A stretch of DNA of 64,000 bases from Cloeon dipterum (Eukaryota; Arthropoda; Insecta; Ephemeroptera; Baetidae): positions 5,084,001 through 5,148,000 of the forward strand of contig NC_088788.1 in the NCBI RefSeq assembly GCF_949628265.1, read 5' to 3'. The notes under the pieces are model-generated. The model was not told the origin of the DNA, ran no database searches, and worked only from the letters and a program-made list of their open reading frames with translations. Made by a program: the position numbers and the translations under genes. Positions 1-12,748 of the stretch are shown here, piece by piece. The first letter of the stretch is position 1. The number at the start of each line of letters is the position of its first letter.

Positions 1-801
1 ACAAATTCCGATTTGGCGGAAAAGCAATTATGATTTCACCCGAAAGGAATTTTCGCATCCGGATGCGCTGCTAATAAAATCACGACTCTTTTCGTTCGCT
101 CTTATCAATTATATGTGAAATGAAAATCCACTCTCCAGTTGAGACTGTGTCTGCTGTCCATGAAATTTTTAGGAGAACAAATATTATTCCGGGCCAAATA
201 AATGAATATATATATATATATTTTTAGAGTAAATTAAAAAAAGAAATAAAAAATTGACATTTTACACCTTTTAAATAAAATTGATTTCAATATTGATTGT
301 ATTTAAGAGCAAGGAAATAAGAAATCCAATTATAAATTATCGTCACTATCTCATTTTTTCTGGTCTAGTTCAATTTTATCAGATTTTAGAAAGATTTAAT
401 TTAAAAACGCGGCTCATTTAATGAACTGAATGAACTGGATAGTGGCAATTAATTCCGTTGCGTGCTTTGGTATTGGATAAATATTTTTTGACAGAAGAAA
501 GATTATGAAAAGCATATTAAGACTAATTAACAAAAGGCAAAACACCAGAGGTTAATATGAAAAAGGGGTAAAGGTACAAAAATTGTCCTACATTAATTTG
601 ACTAAATAAGAACGATTTCATTTTACATTTTAAATTTTGGGATAACTATTTCTATTATTTAATTTCATTTGTTGAGCACAGCTGACGTGACTCGATCGTC
701 TTCTAAAATTTATTCGTTTGTCTCTTTTAATTTTTTTTTAATGGATAAGAGAGAAAAATGGTCTTGAAATTATTATATTCCCTTTCCCCCGTGTTCCTAT
801 C

Positions 802-1160
802 CACCGGGGTCCGGATTCACGCGATGCGCAGATATGGCGTCTGGTAGAGCTAGTACGGCGGAAGAGTTGAAAATAAAATTGGCTTAAAAAATGTATCACC
901 AGAATGAATATTTTGGTAGTTATTTCTTTACTGACTGCTGATTAGCTCGGTAATTGGCGAATCGCCGTTAGATAGCACATCAGGCTAATGGAAATGTAAC
1001 AAAATACGCGGGAATAAAATTATCAGATCGGCACGCCTCTTTTTCAACGCTTCTATATAATTGGCCGCTGGACTGTCTCCTGATTGGCCGCCATTATTTC
1101 GACGCCATATTGACTTCTGACAGGCGGGAACCAACACAGATCGCAATCTGGACCCTGGTG
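802..1160. mobile_element. hAT-type MITE, copy 1 (diverged)
   Basis: The left end reads CACCGGGGTCCGGATTC and the right end is the imperfect inverse, CACCAGGGTCCAGATTG on the other strand. Both continue into a GCGCAGAT/ATGGCG-like subterminal block. The flanking 8 bp are TTCCTATC (794-801) and TTCTTATC (1161-1168), an 8-bp target duplication with one mismatch. Eight-base duplications and CA(G)-starting ends fit the hAT superfamily. There is no transposase, so it is non-autonomous. Related copies lie at 50388-50646 and 62922-63182; this one has about 100 bp of extra middle sequence. Confidence 0.75.
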
Positions 1161-2879
1161 TTCTTATCCTAATTTATGTAAATTTTCATTTATTATTATA
1201 TAAAAATCAAGCAGTCCATTCAGTTTATTGTTTGTGAAATTTAGCAACAGAGTTCATCTCTTCAGGAGCTAGCAAATTTCGCGAAAATTGTCAATGACTT
1301 TTCGCTTGATTTCAATCCCTTTCGTCCGATCTATCCAATTATACGTGAATTATGAGCTGGCGAAATAAATTCTGATTTATGATTTAAAAATCACCACTCG
1401 ATTAGCATGCAAACTTTGGAGCCGATTTTTCCATAAATTGAAACTGCAACCCGAGAAATTTTTAGGAAACGTTATGAGACAATTCAAAAAATGAGTTTTC
1501 ACAAATGTTCTTTAAAGCATATGGAACCTTAACACACGACCTTATATTTTATTTGTTAATAATAAATTAAAATTTACAATTTTTAAAAAGTGAATCAATT
1601 TATCAGCTTCTATTTTTTTTATTAAAAAAGCTAAATTTGGCCAATGATAAGAAATAATTTGATTTATAATGTTATCCAGTAAACGATAATTTTTAAAGTT
1701 TTCTTTGAAACTTCTGAAATGTTGGAACTTGGTTATTTTATTTAAGAAAAAAAACTAAATTTTTACTAAAACACCACAATGCTGAAATACATTTCCAAGA
1801 CTAATCTGTATTTCTCTCGCGGACAATTAGTGAGATTTACCCAAATGGTGTTTGGCTTTTCGAAGTGGAAACTCCTTGTTACGTAATAAGATTTCAAGCA
1901 GGCGCGGATGATAGTTCCCACAATTTACCTCATAAACTTTGCAACAAATTTTCTCAAATTAATATTAAATACAATTTTGGGTGAATTTTGTCTCTTTGGC
2001 AATAAGGATTATATATTTATTCTATCGATTATTTATATATTTTAAAAAAGAAATGGTTCCTCAGATTGTGTAAAAATTGCTTCCCTCTTTCAGCCCTGAA
2101 ATAATTTATTATATTTTCAAACGAGCTCCAAAGACTTCTCCTTTGTAAGTATTTTATTATTTTGCCACGACACTTTCTGGCTCATTAGCTCTACGCACGC
2201 TGGCGCCGGAACTCTTTTCTCGCTCGTTAAATTTTACGACATTGTAAAACTTTGCACTTTGTTGCCGCGCTCCAGACATTTTGCACAAGCAAAAAAGCTA
2301 AAAAAAGACACACAGGCATTATGCAGAAAACTGGATTAGCTAGCACACGACTTGTGCGAATCGCCGGAATTTATGATAATTTCCAAGTTAAGACACAGAG
2401 TAAGAGCAGCAGAGAGCCTAGTTTTGATAAGATTTACAATTCATTAAGTTCATCTGGACCGGTTTCGCGAGCAACTAAAGAGAGAACCTTCTTGCACTGG
2501 TCACTTCGCAACACGGAAAATTTCAATTTATATTAATTTTAAACTAATTGCAATAAATTTTAGATTTTCTAAAGACGTTTAACGCGATTTATACTTGATA
2601 ATTTAAATTTTATTAAATTCACCGAGGCAAAAGTGCAAAATTTGTAACCAAATATTTTTAAAATTCAGAAATTGATTTCTAGGTCGACGTAAATATTATT
2701 TAATATCATTAAAAAAATTTAAAATGAATTCGAAAGGTGAGAAAAATCATTTTTATTAATTTGCAATGTCGAAAAAACGTTTTAGGAAAAATTTTGGTAA
2801 CATCAAAATAAACGTTCTCCCTACGATAAAATTTGCATAATTGTTTTAGTCTATTGATATTGATTTTTTTAATGAAATT

Positions 2880-3460
2880 CAGAGCCCAGGGTGGCGATTG
2901 GCCGGCGGGGTTTTGGCGTGGGCCAGGCGGGGAGACGGCCCCGGCACGACATTTGAATAAAATCGAGGCATTCCATGCGTTTGCTCATTAGTTGTAAATC
3001 AGCTAGCTGCGGGAGCCGCATCGGCGGCGCGAGTGCTCTCGATATAAACGGCGGCAGCGGCGGCGGCGGCGGCGGCGGGATGCAAGGAATGCGAGCGATG
3101 CGAGGAATTTTCGGCCTCCAGTGCCGGCCGGCCGGCGTGAAATGGAAAAACAACAAACCGCGAGAGTGCGCGAGGCAGCACCTGGCCCATGAATCACTGC
3201 TCTCCCGCACTCGCCAGCGAGCCGAGCCGGGCCATTGTGCCCCCAGATTACCCCGCCCACGCATTTTTCTCTCCAATACAAAGAGCGCGGCGTGACAAAA
3301 CTTCGAAAAGTGCTCCTCGGGGAAATTCCGAGACATCGCGAAAAGTGCAAGGGGATTCCCTCCTCCGAGTGCGAATTTTCCATGGGAAATTGCTTTGCAG
3401 AAATCGCCGCAATTTATTGGGGTTTGCCCGGATTTTTTTTTACTCGTCGTTAAAATAAAT
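2880..3460. promoter_or_regulatory. GC-rich island with CGG-type repeat
   Basis: An abrupt GC-rich, CpG-rich block in AT-rich surroundings. It contains a GATATAAAC box near 3040 followed directly by a run of GGC triplets (about 3049-3077). Open frames exist on both strands but are low-complexity and match nothing I recognise, so I read it as a promoter or untranslated first exon rather than coding. Which gene it serves cannot be told. Confidence 0.3.
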
Positions 3461-5330
3461 TGGCCGTTGAGACAACTGCTAAAAATCCAAGGGAGATATG
3501 TTTCGGTGGGTATTTTGATTTAAATTAAATTTATTGAATTTAGGTCGCTTTCCCATCATACAAAACTTTATAAAAATAAATTTGAATTTTTCATGAATTT
3601 AAAATTTTGTTGTACCTTCTTTTGTGCAGAAAAAGAGTTTCATGTTTTTGCAAAATAATTAAATTCCCGATTTTATTTTAACAAATTTCCATTCTAAATA
3701 GAAAATCAGCTGAAAACCGAAATTAAAAATCGCTCGTAAATAATTAGATGATTTAAAAATAAACATTTGCAAATTTTTAAGCCTCTCGAGGAGGCACAAT
3801 TCTTAAAAAAATATTAAAATTAATTTATTAAATCCTCTGGAAATATTTTTATTGAATAATTTCGTATGAAAATGACCTTTTTTGGCTTTCCACTCTCGCA
3901 AAAATATCATTTTTAGTTGGAGATTGGCTAAACTGTTTTTTCCCCTCCATCACACGCCAATTTCGAACACGCAGATTGTGTGCAAAGGTGAAAAAATGGA
4001 GCATTCCAGGCGCATGCACTCGGAAAATGATAACAATATTCGCTTAATAACCTGTTCCGCATTCCAACAAATCAGCGGCGGCCAAAAATGAAGAGCACAT
4101 TATTGCCGACGGGGTAGCCTCCTTTTCTCAAGAAATCTCCCTTTTCTCGAAAAATCAGGAAATTATTTAGAAAAATAAAATTTTCTTTTTTAAACCTGTT
4201 CAAAATTTAGAGCTTAAAAAATAATTCAAATTTAAAATTAATTTTTCGCACCTGTTTCAATAAATTAAACCGAATTTTTCCGAGCGAGTGAGGGCTTCCT
4301 CTCGGAGAGTCGTTTTTCACGGCAGACACAATAATGATTTTCGTCAAAGTGAAAATTCTCTGGCGCAGATGAGGCTTTGTATTTTTGATGGCACACACCA
4401 CGCCGCGCCTCGTGGCGATAAATCCATTAAAAGCGAGCGGCTCGCTTGAAAAAGAGATCGATTTATGTGCTGCCGAAAAGCACAGCAGCCTTTTGATACA
4501 GTTAATATATTTTAATAATAATACGTGTGTGCGTGCAGCAGCAACAACGGCAACGGCAGCCGCTCTCGACACACCGGAATCCGATCCTCTGTAATTAGGC
4601 TCAACGCGTCAAAATCGATGCGAAATAATTATTTATCTATGGTATAATAAAACAGTTAATTTATTGATTTGATTTTTATTCAAATTATTTGTAATTTCAA
4701 TGGATTGAAAATTTCACAAATAGAATGAGGTTTTTTTATTTTTCATTTCTTCTCAACATTGAAATAACTTTATATATTTTTAGAGTTTGTACGGTTAAAT
4801 TTAATTTGTCTTCTGATTATTTGTAATTTCATCTCGGATCAAGGTCTTGAAAATCTAATGGAAACTTCTACCAAAAAGAAATTATTTACGGTTTTTTAAG
4901 GGTTTAAAAAATAAAAAAAAATCTGCAAATATATTTGAACTGAATTAAATTTTAAATAATATCAGGGGAAACTTAATACTGTCCTATTAATTATTTTTCT
5001 GATTCTTATCTATTTCCAATGGAATCAGGAGAGAAACAATTTTAATAATTACTAATATTTTAAAATCAGCTCGAGGAAGAGAAAATAAAATATCGTTCGA
5101 TTCTACCCATATTTTCCCGTTTTGCGTGCCGACTTTCTCACGTCTGATTTGTATCTCTGTATGTGGTCGGATGCACGGTAGTAATTCATAAATAATGCAC
5201 ACAGAGCGCGCAAGGTGACACACAGGAAACCATGTTAAAGTTGCAGTCTCATCTTTTTTTTGTGCTGCTTTTCTGTGTAACGCGCAACAAGAAATTTTGT
5301 TCCAGAATCGACTCGAAAATGGGGCCTGAC

Positions 5331-5909
5331 CTGAATCCGCAAATGGAGCCGACGATTCCAGAGGCCAGGGTGGCGCCCAGGACGCTGACCCTGAGCATCT
5401 TGAAGGGCAGCCGTCGCACCTCGTCGGCCAGGGCCCGCCCTTTCGCACCCCCGACGACCAATTTCGCCTGAAATTTGGAAATTTTCGCTGAAATTTTGGT
5501 CTTCGACAGGGCCAGGGTCCTGCAGAGGGCCCTGAGGATTGGACAAAGGATTTCTGAAGCAGGTTAGACCTGAATTAAAATTAAAACAAATTTAATTGCT
5601 TAAAATTAAACAAAAAACAGTAAACCCTTTTATCTTCTCAGGGTTTTATTTTTTAAATTAAAAAAATTAATATCCACCCTGACGAGGACCTGTTCTCAGG
5701 TGAAAGGGCCAACATTTCATCTTGGGAAAATTATTACCGCACCCGCGACTGACCAGAAAAAAGATGAGCATGTAGGGGGTGGTGCCGAGGACGCCGTCGC
5801 GGCCCATGAGCAGGAACTCGGAGGCGCAGGTGGCCCCTGGCCGCGGGTGCACCAGGTGGCCGCAGGGCCGGTGGGCCACGAGCCGCTCGAACTTGCTGCT
5901 GGCCGCCAT
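5331..5909 (-). CDS. TMEM135: TMEM135-like protein, first two coding exons
   Basis: Exon 1 is 5909-5754 (52 codons) and exon 2 is 5467-5331, joined in phase 0 by a short intron; exon 2 ends in phase 2, so the gene continues to the left. Exon 1 starts MAASSKFERL and has a Cys-His-Pro-Cys pattern (CGHLVHPRPGATC), like the cysteine-rich N-terminus of TMEM135. A hydrophobic stretch (PYMLIFFL) follows. Exon 2 encodes a basic linker and a second hydrophobic segment ending CGFR, which aligns by eye with the family segment ending FFCxLR. TMEM135 is a multi-pass protein of peroxisomes and mitochondria involved in lipid homeostasis. The call rests on about 98 residues and remembered family patterns. 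No further exon was found down to base 1, so the next intron would exceed 5.3 kb. Confidence 0.5.
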
Positions 5910-7067
5910 AGTGGCTCGACAAATGCAAATTCATCCTCGCCGCCGGCGCCGTCACGACACAATCGCGCGCGCGGTTTCACGGAAAAGTGGCTCCGTTTCG
6001 TGCGAAGGAATTTTTATGGCGCGCCGACGTCACTTACGTGTGTTCCATCTTTCAAACCAGACCGAAATTTTCGCATCGAATTTCAGACAGTTTGAACGAA
6101 AATTCGCCCAAAATGCACTTTTCTATTAATTTTTAAATAAATTGACTATTTATTTTCGTCTACTAGCGAAGTTTACACGTCTAAATAATGATGTCTTATA
6201 GTTAATGGATATTATGAATTGTTCAAATTTATATAAAAATCTTATTTTCTATTTATTCTTAATTTTTGATTAAGTATATACGTTTAAAATTTCAAATATA
6301 AGATATTTATTCTAAAAATAAAAATTAGTACAATTAACAAAACATTTATTAATTTTATTAAACTTTAAAAAATAGAATTATGATTTGGTTTTTAAATTTT
6401 TAGGTTGTTGTAATTAAAACATCGTAAAGAAATTGAATTTTAAAACATAATTTTTGAGTTAGACAAATTTACTGGAAAGTCGTGTTCTTTTTTCAAACTT
6501 GCTTAAATAAATTATACATTTTTTACGATTGAGTCAAATTTGATTTACCTTTAAAATGATTTAAAGCAAAGTCTGTTTTAATTTAAAATAAAATAGTTCG
6601 TGTTTTTATTCTTGTATCAAAAGGTTTAAAATTTCCTTCAAAGTTTTAATTTACTAATAAATTATTAGAGCCCGTGAATAAATGTTTTTTTTCGATTATT
6701 AATTCTTTCCAACCCATAGTGATTACTTACAGAATTTTTAATTTAAAGAAGCATCAAGTTGTACAGCGAAACTAAAAAATATTGATTTTGAAATTAGCTG
6801 TTAATGCTATAAATATAATTCACGGGGAAAACTGACCTTTTAGATAACCTGAAAATTTGCATTTTATTTTAGGTAAAATTTTCAACCATATTATTTTGCT
6901 CTAATTGAAATAAAAAGCCAAAAGAGGTTGGAATACCTACTTTATTTGTCAGAAAACTTTAAAAAAGCCCCAAAAAGCCTCCCTCTTTTATTGTACCATT
7001 TAAAATTTCTATTCATAATTTTTTTTTATAATTTTAAACTCATTTCCCGGTTCAATAGATATTTTCC

Positions 7068-7287
7068 GTGCTGATTTTCGAAGGTAGAGGTGACCAGGGG
7101 CCGGCGAAAAGGGCGGCGAGGGTGAAAGCGGGCGACCCCCCACCACGGCGGGCGCGCGCGGACTCTGCTCTTTGTCCGGCCGGCCGGCCGCGGCTTTTCT
7201 CTTCTCTATTCCGCGGCCAGGAACCGACCTGCGAGCACCTCCGCACAGCCGGCCAGACCCTTCGCACTCCCTCCCTCTCAGCCACAG
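7068..7287 (+). promoter_or_regulatory. Candidate promoter / untranslated first exon
   Basis: A sharply bounded GC-rich block that ends in a good donor, CCACAG|GTGAGA, at 7287/7288. The 12323 gene has a matching acceptor at 12300/12301 (TTTCTTTCAG) just before its start codon. This could therefore be its non-coding first exon. Inference from composition and splice signals only. Confidence 0.3.
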
Positions 7288-7791
7288 GTGAGACCGTTTT
7301 CTGGGGGTAGATTCATCCCCTCCTTTCCTCTCCACTTGCACCGGCCGTTAAAATTCCCATTTTTTTTAAAAAAAAAAGAGGAATTTTGACGAAAGGTTAC
7401 AGATTTAAATTGAAAATATGATTAGGCATGATGCAATTTTATTAATTTTTAATTTTAAATTAAATTTAAGGTGAGAGGACACCTAAATTTTATTGAACAA
7501 TCTTGGTTGTGATAGTAATTTGTTTCACAAACTGTTTAAAAATTCCCAGACCTTTAAAAAAATTATTTTCCCCTATCATTTTGGACCTTTTATTTATTTT
7601 TAAAATTTCTGAACCAAATTAATTTTATTTTAAGCCATTGTAGGAACTTTAAAAACAATTTTTTCATTTTTATCCGAGCTAAACATAACATTTTCACGGT
7701 AAAAATGTATCCTTTTCAAACGGAAAAGTCTTCTTTTGTTCCTGAGCGAAAGTGCGAGGAATGTCAGGCGGACAAAAGTATGCGCGCGTTG

Positions 7792-7932
<141 letters not shown>

Positions 7933-9597
7933 AACGAGGGCAAAGTGGCGCTGGAATTTTCCTCATTCATTGCTCCCGCGAGAGTGTGCCGAGCGCGAGA
8001 TCGCCGAGGAAATAATGCAATTTGCTCTGCGCGCGGCTCTCTGGTCTCTGCGCTAGCTGGTTGTCCGCGCGCGCGAGATCCACCTGATTAATGACAATTA
8101 GCAGCCAAATGGGCCTTGTTTTGCGTCATACGTGTTTCCTTCCTCGCGGCCGCAGCAACCCGAGCGATCGCCTCTCACGCTCGTCGCGAATTAAAGGGCT
8201 ATTTTTAGGTTCACGATCAGTCGATCAAATTATCCAGTTGTTTGCGTCAATTTAGCAATTTAGCGAAATTGCCAGCTGCTCGCACATTTGTTATATCAAG
8301 TTTTAAAAAATATTCACAACTGTAGTTTGATTTATTAAACATTTTAAACTAAATTCATTTAATTTCAAATGGATTGTATCAAAATAAAAAAATTAAGTTT
8401 ATCATCTTCGTTCTGCTTGGATTTTCACATTTTTTAAAAGATAAATTTTGCTTGCAGAATGCATAAAAGAGATTTAAATATAAAAATAATTTAACGCCTA
8501 CTTTCAGGTGATTTTTAATCATTTGAAAGTTTTCATTTGAAATTATCTGTATCTTGTTTTCTTTTACTGGACAGTAAAGAATGGAAAAAGCTTCACAACT
8601 TAAACAATTATAATTTCCCATGTGCAGCTGATCTGCCTTGAAAAATTAATCATTGCGTATTTTGAGCAGATGTACAGTGTCCCATTTTTGCATAAAAAGA
8701 ATAACTTTTTCTGGAAATTAAAATCAAATATTTAACTCAATTTTAATTTAAGTTAAGAATGTTTTATTTACAGCAAACATAGAGTAACAAAATTTTAATG
8801 TGAACTTGAAAATATTCTTAAAAAATTAGCTTCAGTGTAGGATTTTTTTAATGTTCAAATTCCTGAAACACAACTGAAAGAAATTTTGTTACAACAAGCT
8901 ATTAATATTAGTTGTTGCACCGTATTAATTCCACAAAAATTCTGTAATGAAATTATGCACAGAGTAGGATTTTAAAAAGATTTTGTATATTTCCATTTTA
9001 AGTGATAAAAAAATTCAAAAATGAAAACCTCGTTGAGTGTTGCAAAAACCGCTCAACAGTTGATGTGAAAATTAAAATCTTTTCTCAGACGTTACTGGCA
9101 ATCGACTCTGCTACAGCGATTTAAAATTTCATCTCATATTAATTTGGATCTATGCAGCACAAGCGTGGAAACGCTAAATATCCTCAAAAAAGATTAAAAA
9201 TTAAATTTACAATTTATTTTCAAAGGTTTCTTAGTCAATTTCACGGGAACTTTGCTCCATATTTTTTTATTTTGTAAAATAGTTCATGCGCTGATATTTA
9301 TTTTGCTAGGAAAAGAGGAGTTGCACCTTATTGCTCATTCGATCGATTATCGAGGAAAGAATAAAATATCCTAATAAGCCATTAAATTTTTAGGAAGTTT
9401 TTCGTACACTGATGTGATGCTGCACTTATCCCGATTAGAGATTTTTGCACAAAACTGTCTGCTAAAAATACCCTTTTAATTCAATTTCCAGTATGAAAAA
9501 TTCTCAATATCTTTGGTAAATTTATGCTAAAAAATATAATTTTTTTTTAATTTTAAATATTCAAAAGATTCAGGAGAGGACATTCCAGAAATTAATA

Positions 9598-10015
9598 CAC
9601 CAGTTGCGACAGCCCTTAGTGATTGAAGACGCCAACAGATGGCGCCATCGTATACTTTAGTAATAAATTTAATTTTAAGGCACTTCCACTGCGATTTTAG
9701 ACTTCATCCTGCCACTGTGGGTTCTTCACTTAATTTTCTTTCTTTTGACGTTCTGAAATCCATAATCGGTTAAGCCAATCGCAATAGAATCGGGAAAAAC
9801 TATTTTTTGAAATATAAAATCATTTCCAACGTTTCTACGGCGAATGGCTGGACTAATTTTGGTTTTCAGCACGTCAAAAGAAAACTTATTAAATGAAGAA
9901 CCCACAGTAGAAGGATTGAGCCTGAAAATCACAGCGGAAGTGCATTAAAATTAAATTTATTACGAAAGTATACAGTGGCGCCATCTGTTGGTGGATTTGA
10001 ACACTATAACTAGTG
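9598..10015. mobile_element. Foldback MITE family A, copy 1
   Basis: Nearly palindromic along its whole length. Ends read CACCAGTTGC and its inverse (AACTAGTG). Each arm carries the block GCCAACAGATGGCGCCA near its tip and GACGT(G)CTGAAA near the centre, with the inverse TTTTCAGCACGTC on the other arm. Bases outside are TA on both sides, a possible TA duplication. No coding capacity. Other copies: 35504-35915, 36746-37170, 39200-39471, 52557-52905 and a relic at 57541-57575. Confidence 0.85.
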
Positions 10016-10189
10016 TAAATCCCTATATTTTTTTTTAAATTTCATTCATAAATAAATTAAGCATTCTACTATGCTGATCCTAGGCTTGCGGGCCGAGTCG
10101 TAGTGTATCACATTATTTTTCTTTTCAATTTCTTTTTGTTGGCCTATTGTAAAATAAATCTTCCAACCAATTTTTCATTTCTCGGGCTG

Positions 10190-10801
10190 CGATATGAGCG
10201 AAGTATGATTATCGTCGAGCTAGCTTGTCAACTGTCGGTGACAAGTGCTAAAAGTCGGATTAATTTTCTTCGCTCGGCTGCACGCACGCGGCCGGCGGGA
10301 GCTGGTTTTCTTTTTTGTTCTAATTCGCATTCTCGTCATGTTTGGCGTGTACGTTTTTTCCTGCGACGCGCTCTTACCCGTTCTTTCTTTCTCTCGATCG
10401 GTCGTCACTTTCTCACTTTTGCGCGATCTCCTTTTTCGCTCGTCCGCCGCCTGAAATTAATTCGAGCAGCGCGTTCACTTTTCTCTGAACGAAATTCGAT
10501 GACCCCTCTTGCCTGCCGATATCGCATTGTTAATTGCAACTTTTTTGCCGCATTTTCCACGTACGCCCGGACGAACGAACTCCTTGTCCACCGCCGCCGC
10601 GCCGCGTGCACCGACCGAAAAAAACATTCGCCGCGCGCTGCATTTATTTTATTTTGTATCATTTATTGGTTTCAGCAAAACGCGGAGCCGGTCGCCAGCC
10701 GTCTCTCTCCTTCGATTATTTAATTCGTCGCGATTCTGGCTAAGCTCCCGCAAAAACGGCTTTCGTTTCGTAACGCGCGCCCAGACAGCTGCCGTCATTC
10801 C
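10190..10801 (+). promoter_or_regulatory. Second candidate promoter / first exon
   Basis: Moderately GC-rich, CpG-rich sequence rich in pyrimidine tracts, ending in a strong donor CATTCC|GTAAGT at 10801/10802. Open frames here are arginine-rich and do not look like a protein. It may be an alternative untranslated first exon for the gene at 12323. Weak inference. Confidence 0.25.
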
Positions 10802-12322
10802 GTAAGTGGATATGTTCATTTCGTGAAAAAACAAAAAAGACGACGGCAAATTCCGCAAATTTAGTGATTATATTGTATTCAAACGATTCATTCCACCTTA
10901 TTGAACCTGTTTTAGGATTTTTTTTCTTCTATTTAAGGGTTTTTGCAGCTCAGAAATATATTTTTAAATATTTAATTATACCCAAAAACGGATTTTAATT
11001 TATTAAAGCATTTTCTATAAATATTTTATTGAGAATATTAATAAATTCACAAAATTAAATATTTTGCAACGTTGTGTGTGCTTCGGCAATTGGAAATTTT
11101 TACAATTTAACAATTAATTTGCAAATGGCAACGAGTCTAATCACTTGCTCGAGAAGGTTAAAATTAATCATTGAAATTTCTATATAATATTTTAAAAATA
11201 GTTCAATAATTAATATTTTATTAGCAAAAATGAAGAACATTTAGTGATTTAGCAAACAGACTATGTTGGATATATGAAAAAAGGATGATTTTTGAAAAAA
11301 AGAAATCTTTAAAAACAGTTTTTGCAGCGAATTTCGATCTAACTTTCTGGGCATTTTTTAAAATTTAATTTTTATTATAATTGTATGCATTTTTTGCTTT
11401 AAAAACATAGTTAACGTAACAAAAATTGAAACGTCTAAAAATTCATCTACATTAAATTTATTCCTGCTAAAAATTAATTCTCTCCAACAAGTAAATAATC
11501 AAATTGAACACTTTCATCGATTCTATTTGATTTTAATTTTAAAACTAGCTCTTTGAATAATTTTTTAGGGGTTGCCAATGATTTTTTCTATGTCAATAAA
11601 TTCAAAATAGCTTTTCCTTGTCTAATTTAAAAAAATCCATCTCGTCAAACTTGCAAATTCTTGGCTGTGGAAATAATCGGACGGAAAAAATTGCAAACTC
11701 TTCCACAGCCAAATTTTAAAGAAAAAATCCCGGAAAATCGGTTGAAGCCAAAATTGACCAAAGAACCACTGTATTTTTTTTGCCTGGAAAGTCAGCATTC
11801 TTTTCAAATGGTGAGGATTGTCTCGTTACTTGAAATCTTATTTTATTTCCCAACAAAGAGTATCCTTAAAAGGTTTTATAGGCCGTTGGACGGACCTCGA
11901 CGAGAGGAATCGAAATCTGTCAAGAAAATGTAATCAAGCGCTGGAAAATTTGGAGAAAATGTGAATTTTTTTATTTTTTTAAGCAAGAGACACTTTCAAA
12001 ATCATTTCGAAATGCAGAACAAATTGTTTATCGATCAACAATTCAAATATTTTTCAGTTGTCACCCTTGTCCTGCATTCCATGATTTTTACAAGCGTAAA
12101 TTTATTTACTTATGAATGCCATTAATTTTTAAAAACAAAATAATTAAATTAAAAAATTTAACCAACTATTCAGAGCGTTTTATTTTATTTTAAATTAAAA
12201 ATAGAGTTGACAGATCATGGATGAATTACGCGCCTTTTTTCAATTTTCTTATTTGACAGAAATAAATATTTAATACATGTATTTGTAATAATTCTTTCAG
12301 GTGTAATAATCAGAGCGAGACG

Positions 12323-12748
12323 ATGTCGATGACCTGCCTGGTGGTGTTGGCGCTGTTGGGGGTGACAGGCGGTGCACCCACCCCTCCCGTGCCGAGCAGC
12401 AGCAGCAGCGTGTCGGGGGCGGAGGGCGGCAGCCGCGAGGCCGCCTCCAGCCCGAGCAGCACCGAGGCCATCGTCGTCCCTTCCTCCTCTTCGACATCAG
12501 TGACAACAACGACCGCGTGGCCCGAGTATGAGCCTGCACCGGCCACGACGACGGTGGAGGCGGCGGCGGCGGCCGACGGCCACGACGAGGCCATCCGGCT
12601 GTGGCCGGGCTACTGGATCAAGACGGACGAGCAGGAGGAGGCGCACGCCGAGAGCAGCCTCGATTTTCGCACCGAGATCTACCACATTGCCGACCTCTTC
12701 GCGACGAAGACCGACCAAAACTCCTCAACATCAACGACGACGAACTAA
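12323..12748 (+). CDS. Secreted Ser/Thr-rich orphan protein, 141 aa
   Basis: Single coding exon behind an acceptor at 12300/12301, so a 5' untranslated exon lies upstream. The start follows only 22 bases of exon. Residues 1-18 are a hydrophobic signal peptide ending in small residues (LALLGVTGGA). Residues about 20-75 are a low-complexity Ser/Thr/Ala/Pro region, a likely mucin-type O-glycosylation area. A more complex part follows (EAIRLWPGYWIKTDE, then an acidic Glu-rich run and FRTEIYHIADLF), and the end is again Ser/Thr-rich. There is no cysteine after the signal and no transmembrane segment. I do not recognise the family. GC-rich codon use matches the confident genes nearby, which supports a real gene. 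Confidence 0.5.
   Translation: MSMTCLVVLALLGVTGGAPTPPVPSSSSSVSGAEGGSREAASSPSSTEAIVVPSSSSTSVTTTTAWPEYEPAPATTTVEAAAAADGHDEAIRLWPGYWIKTDEQEEAHAESSLDFRTEIYHIADLFATKTDQNSSTSTTTN

Larger units (their letters stand above)
1..5330. other. AT-rich stretch, no coding exon recognised
   Basis: Almost entirely A+T-rich sequence with frequent stops in all frames. It holds one hAT-type MITE (802-1160) and one GC-rich island (about 2880-3460). If the TMEM135-like assignment to the right is correct, this is the left flank or a long intron of that minus-strand gene, whose remaining exons were not found here. Confidence 0.6.

Noticed and set aside
2869-3383. Proline/arginine-rich open frames on both strands
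   Set aside because: They arise from the GC-rich island and triplet repeat, with no domain, signal peptide or splice support.
9726-9932. Similar short frames at 9726, 35545, 36965 and 52676 suggesting a small protein family
   Set aside because: All are translations of the arms of foldback family A; the frame is not preserved among copies.
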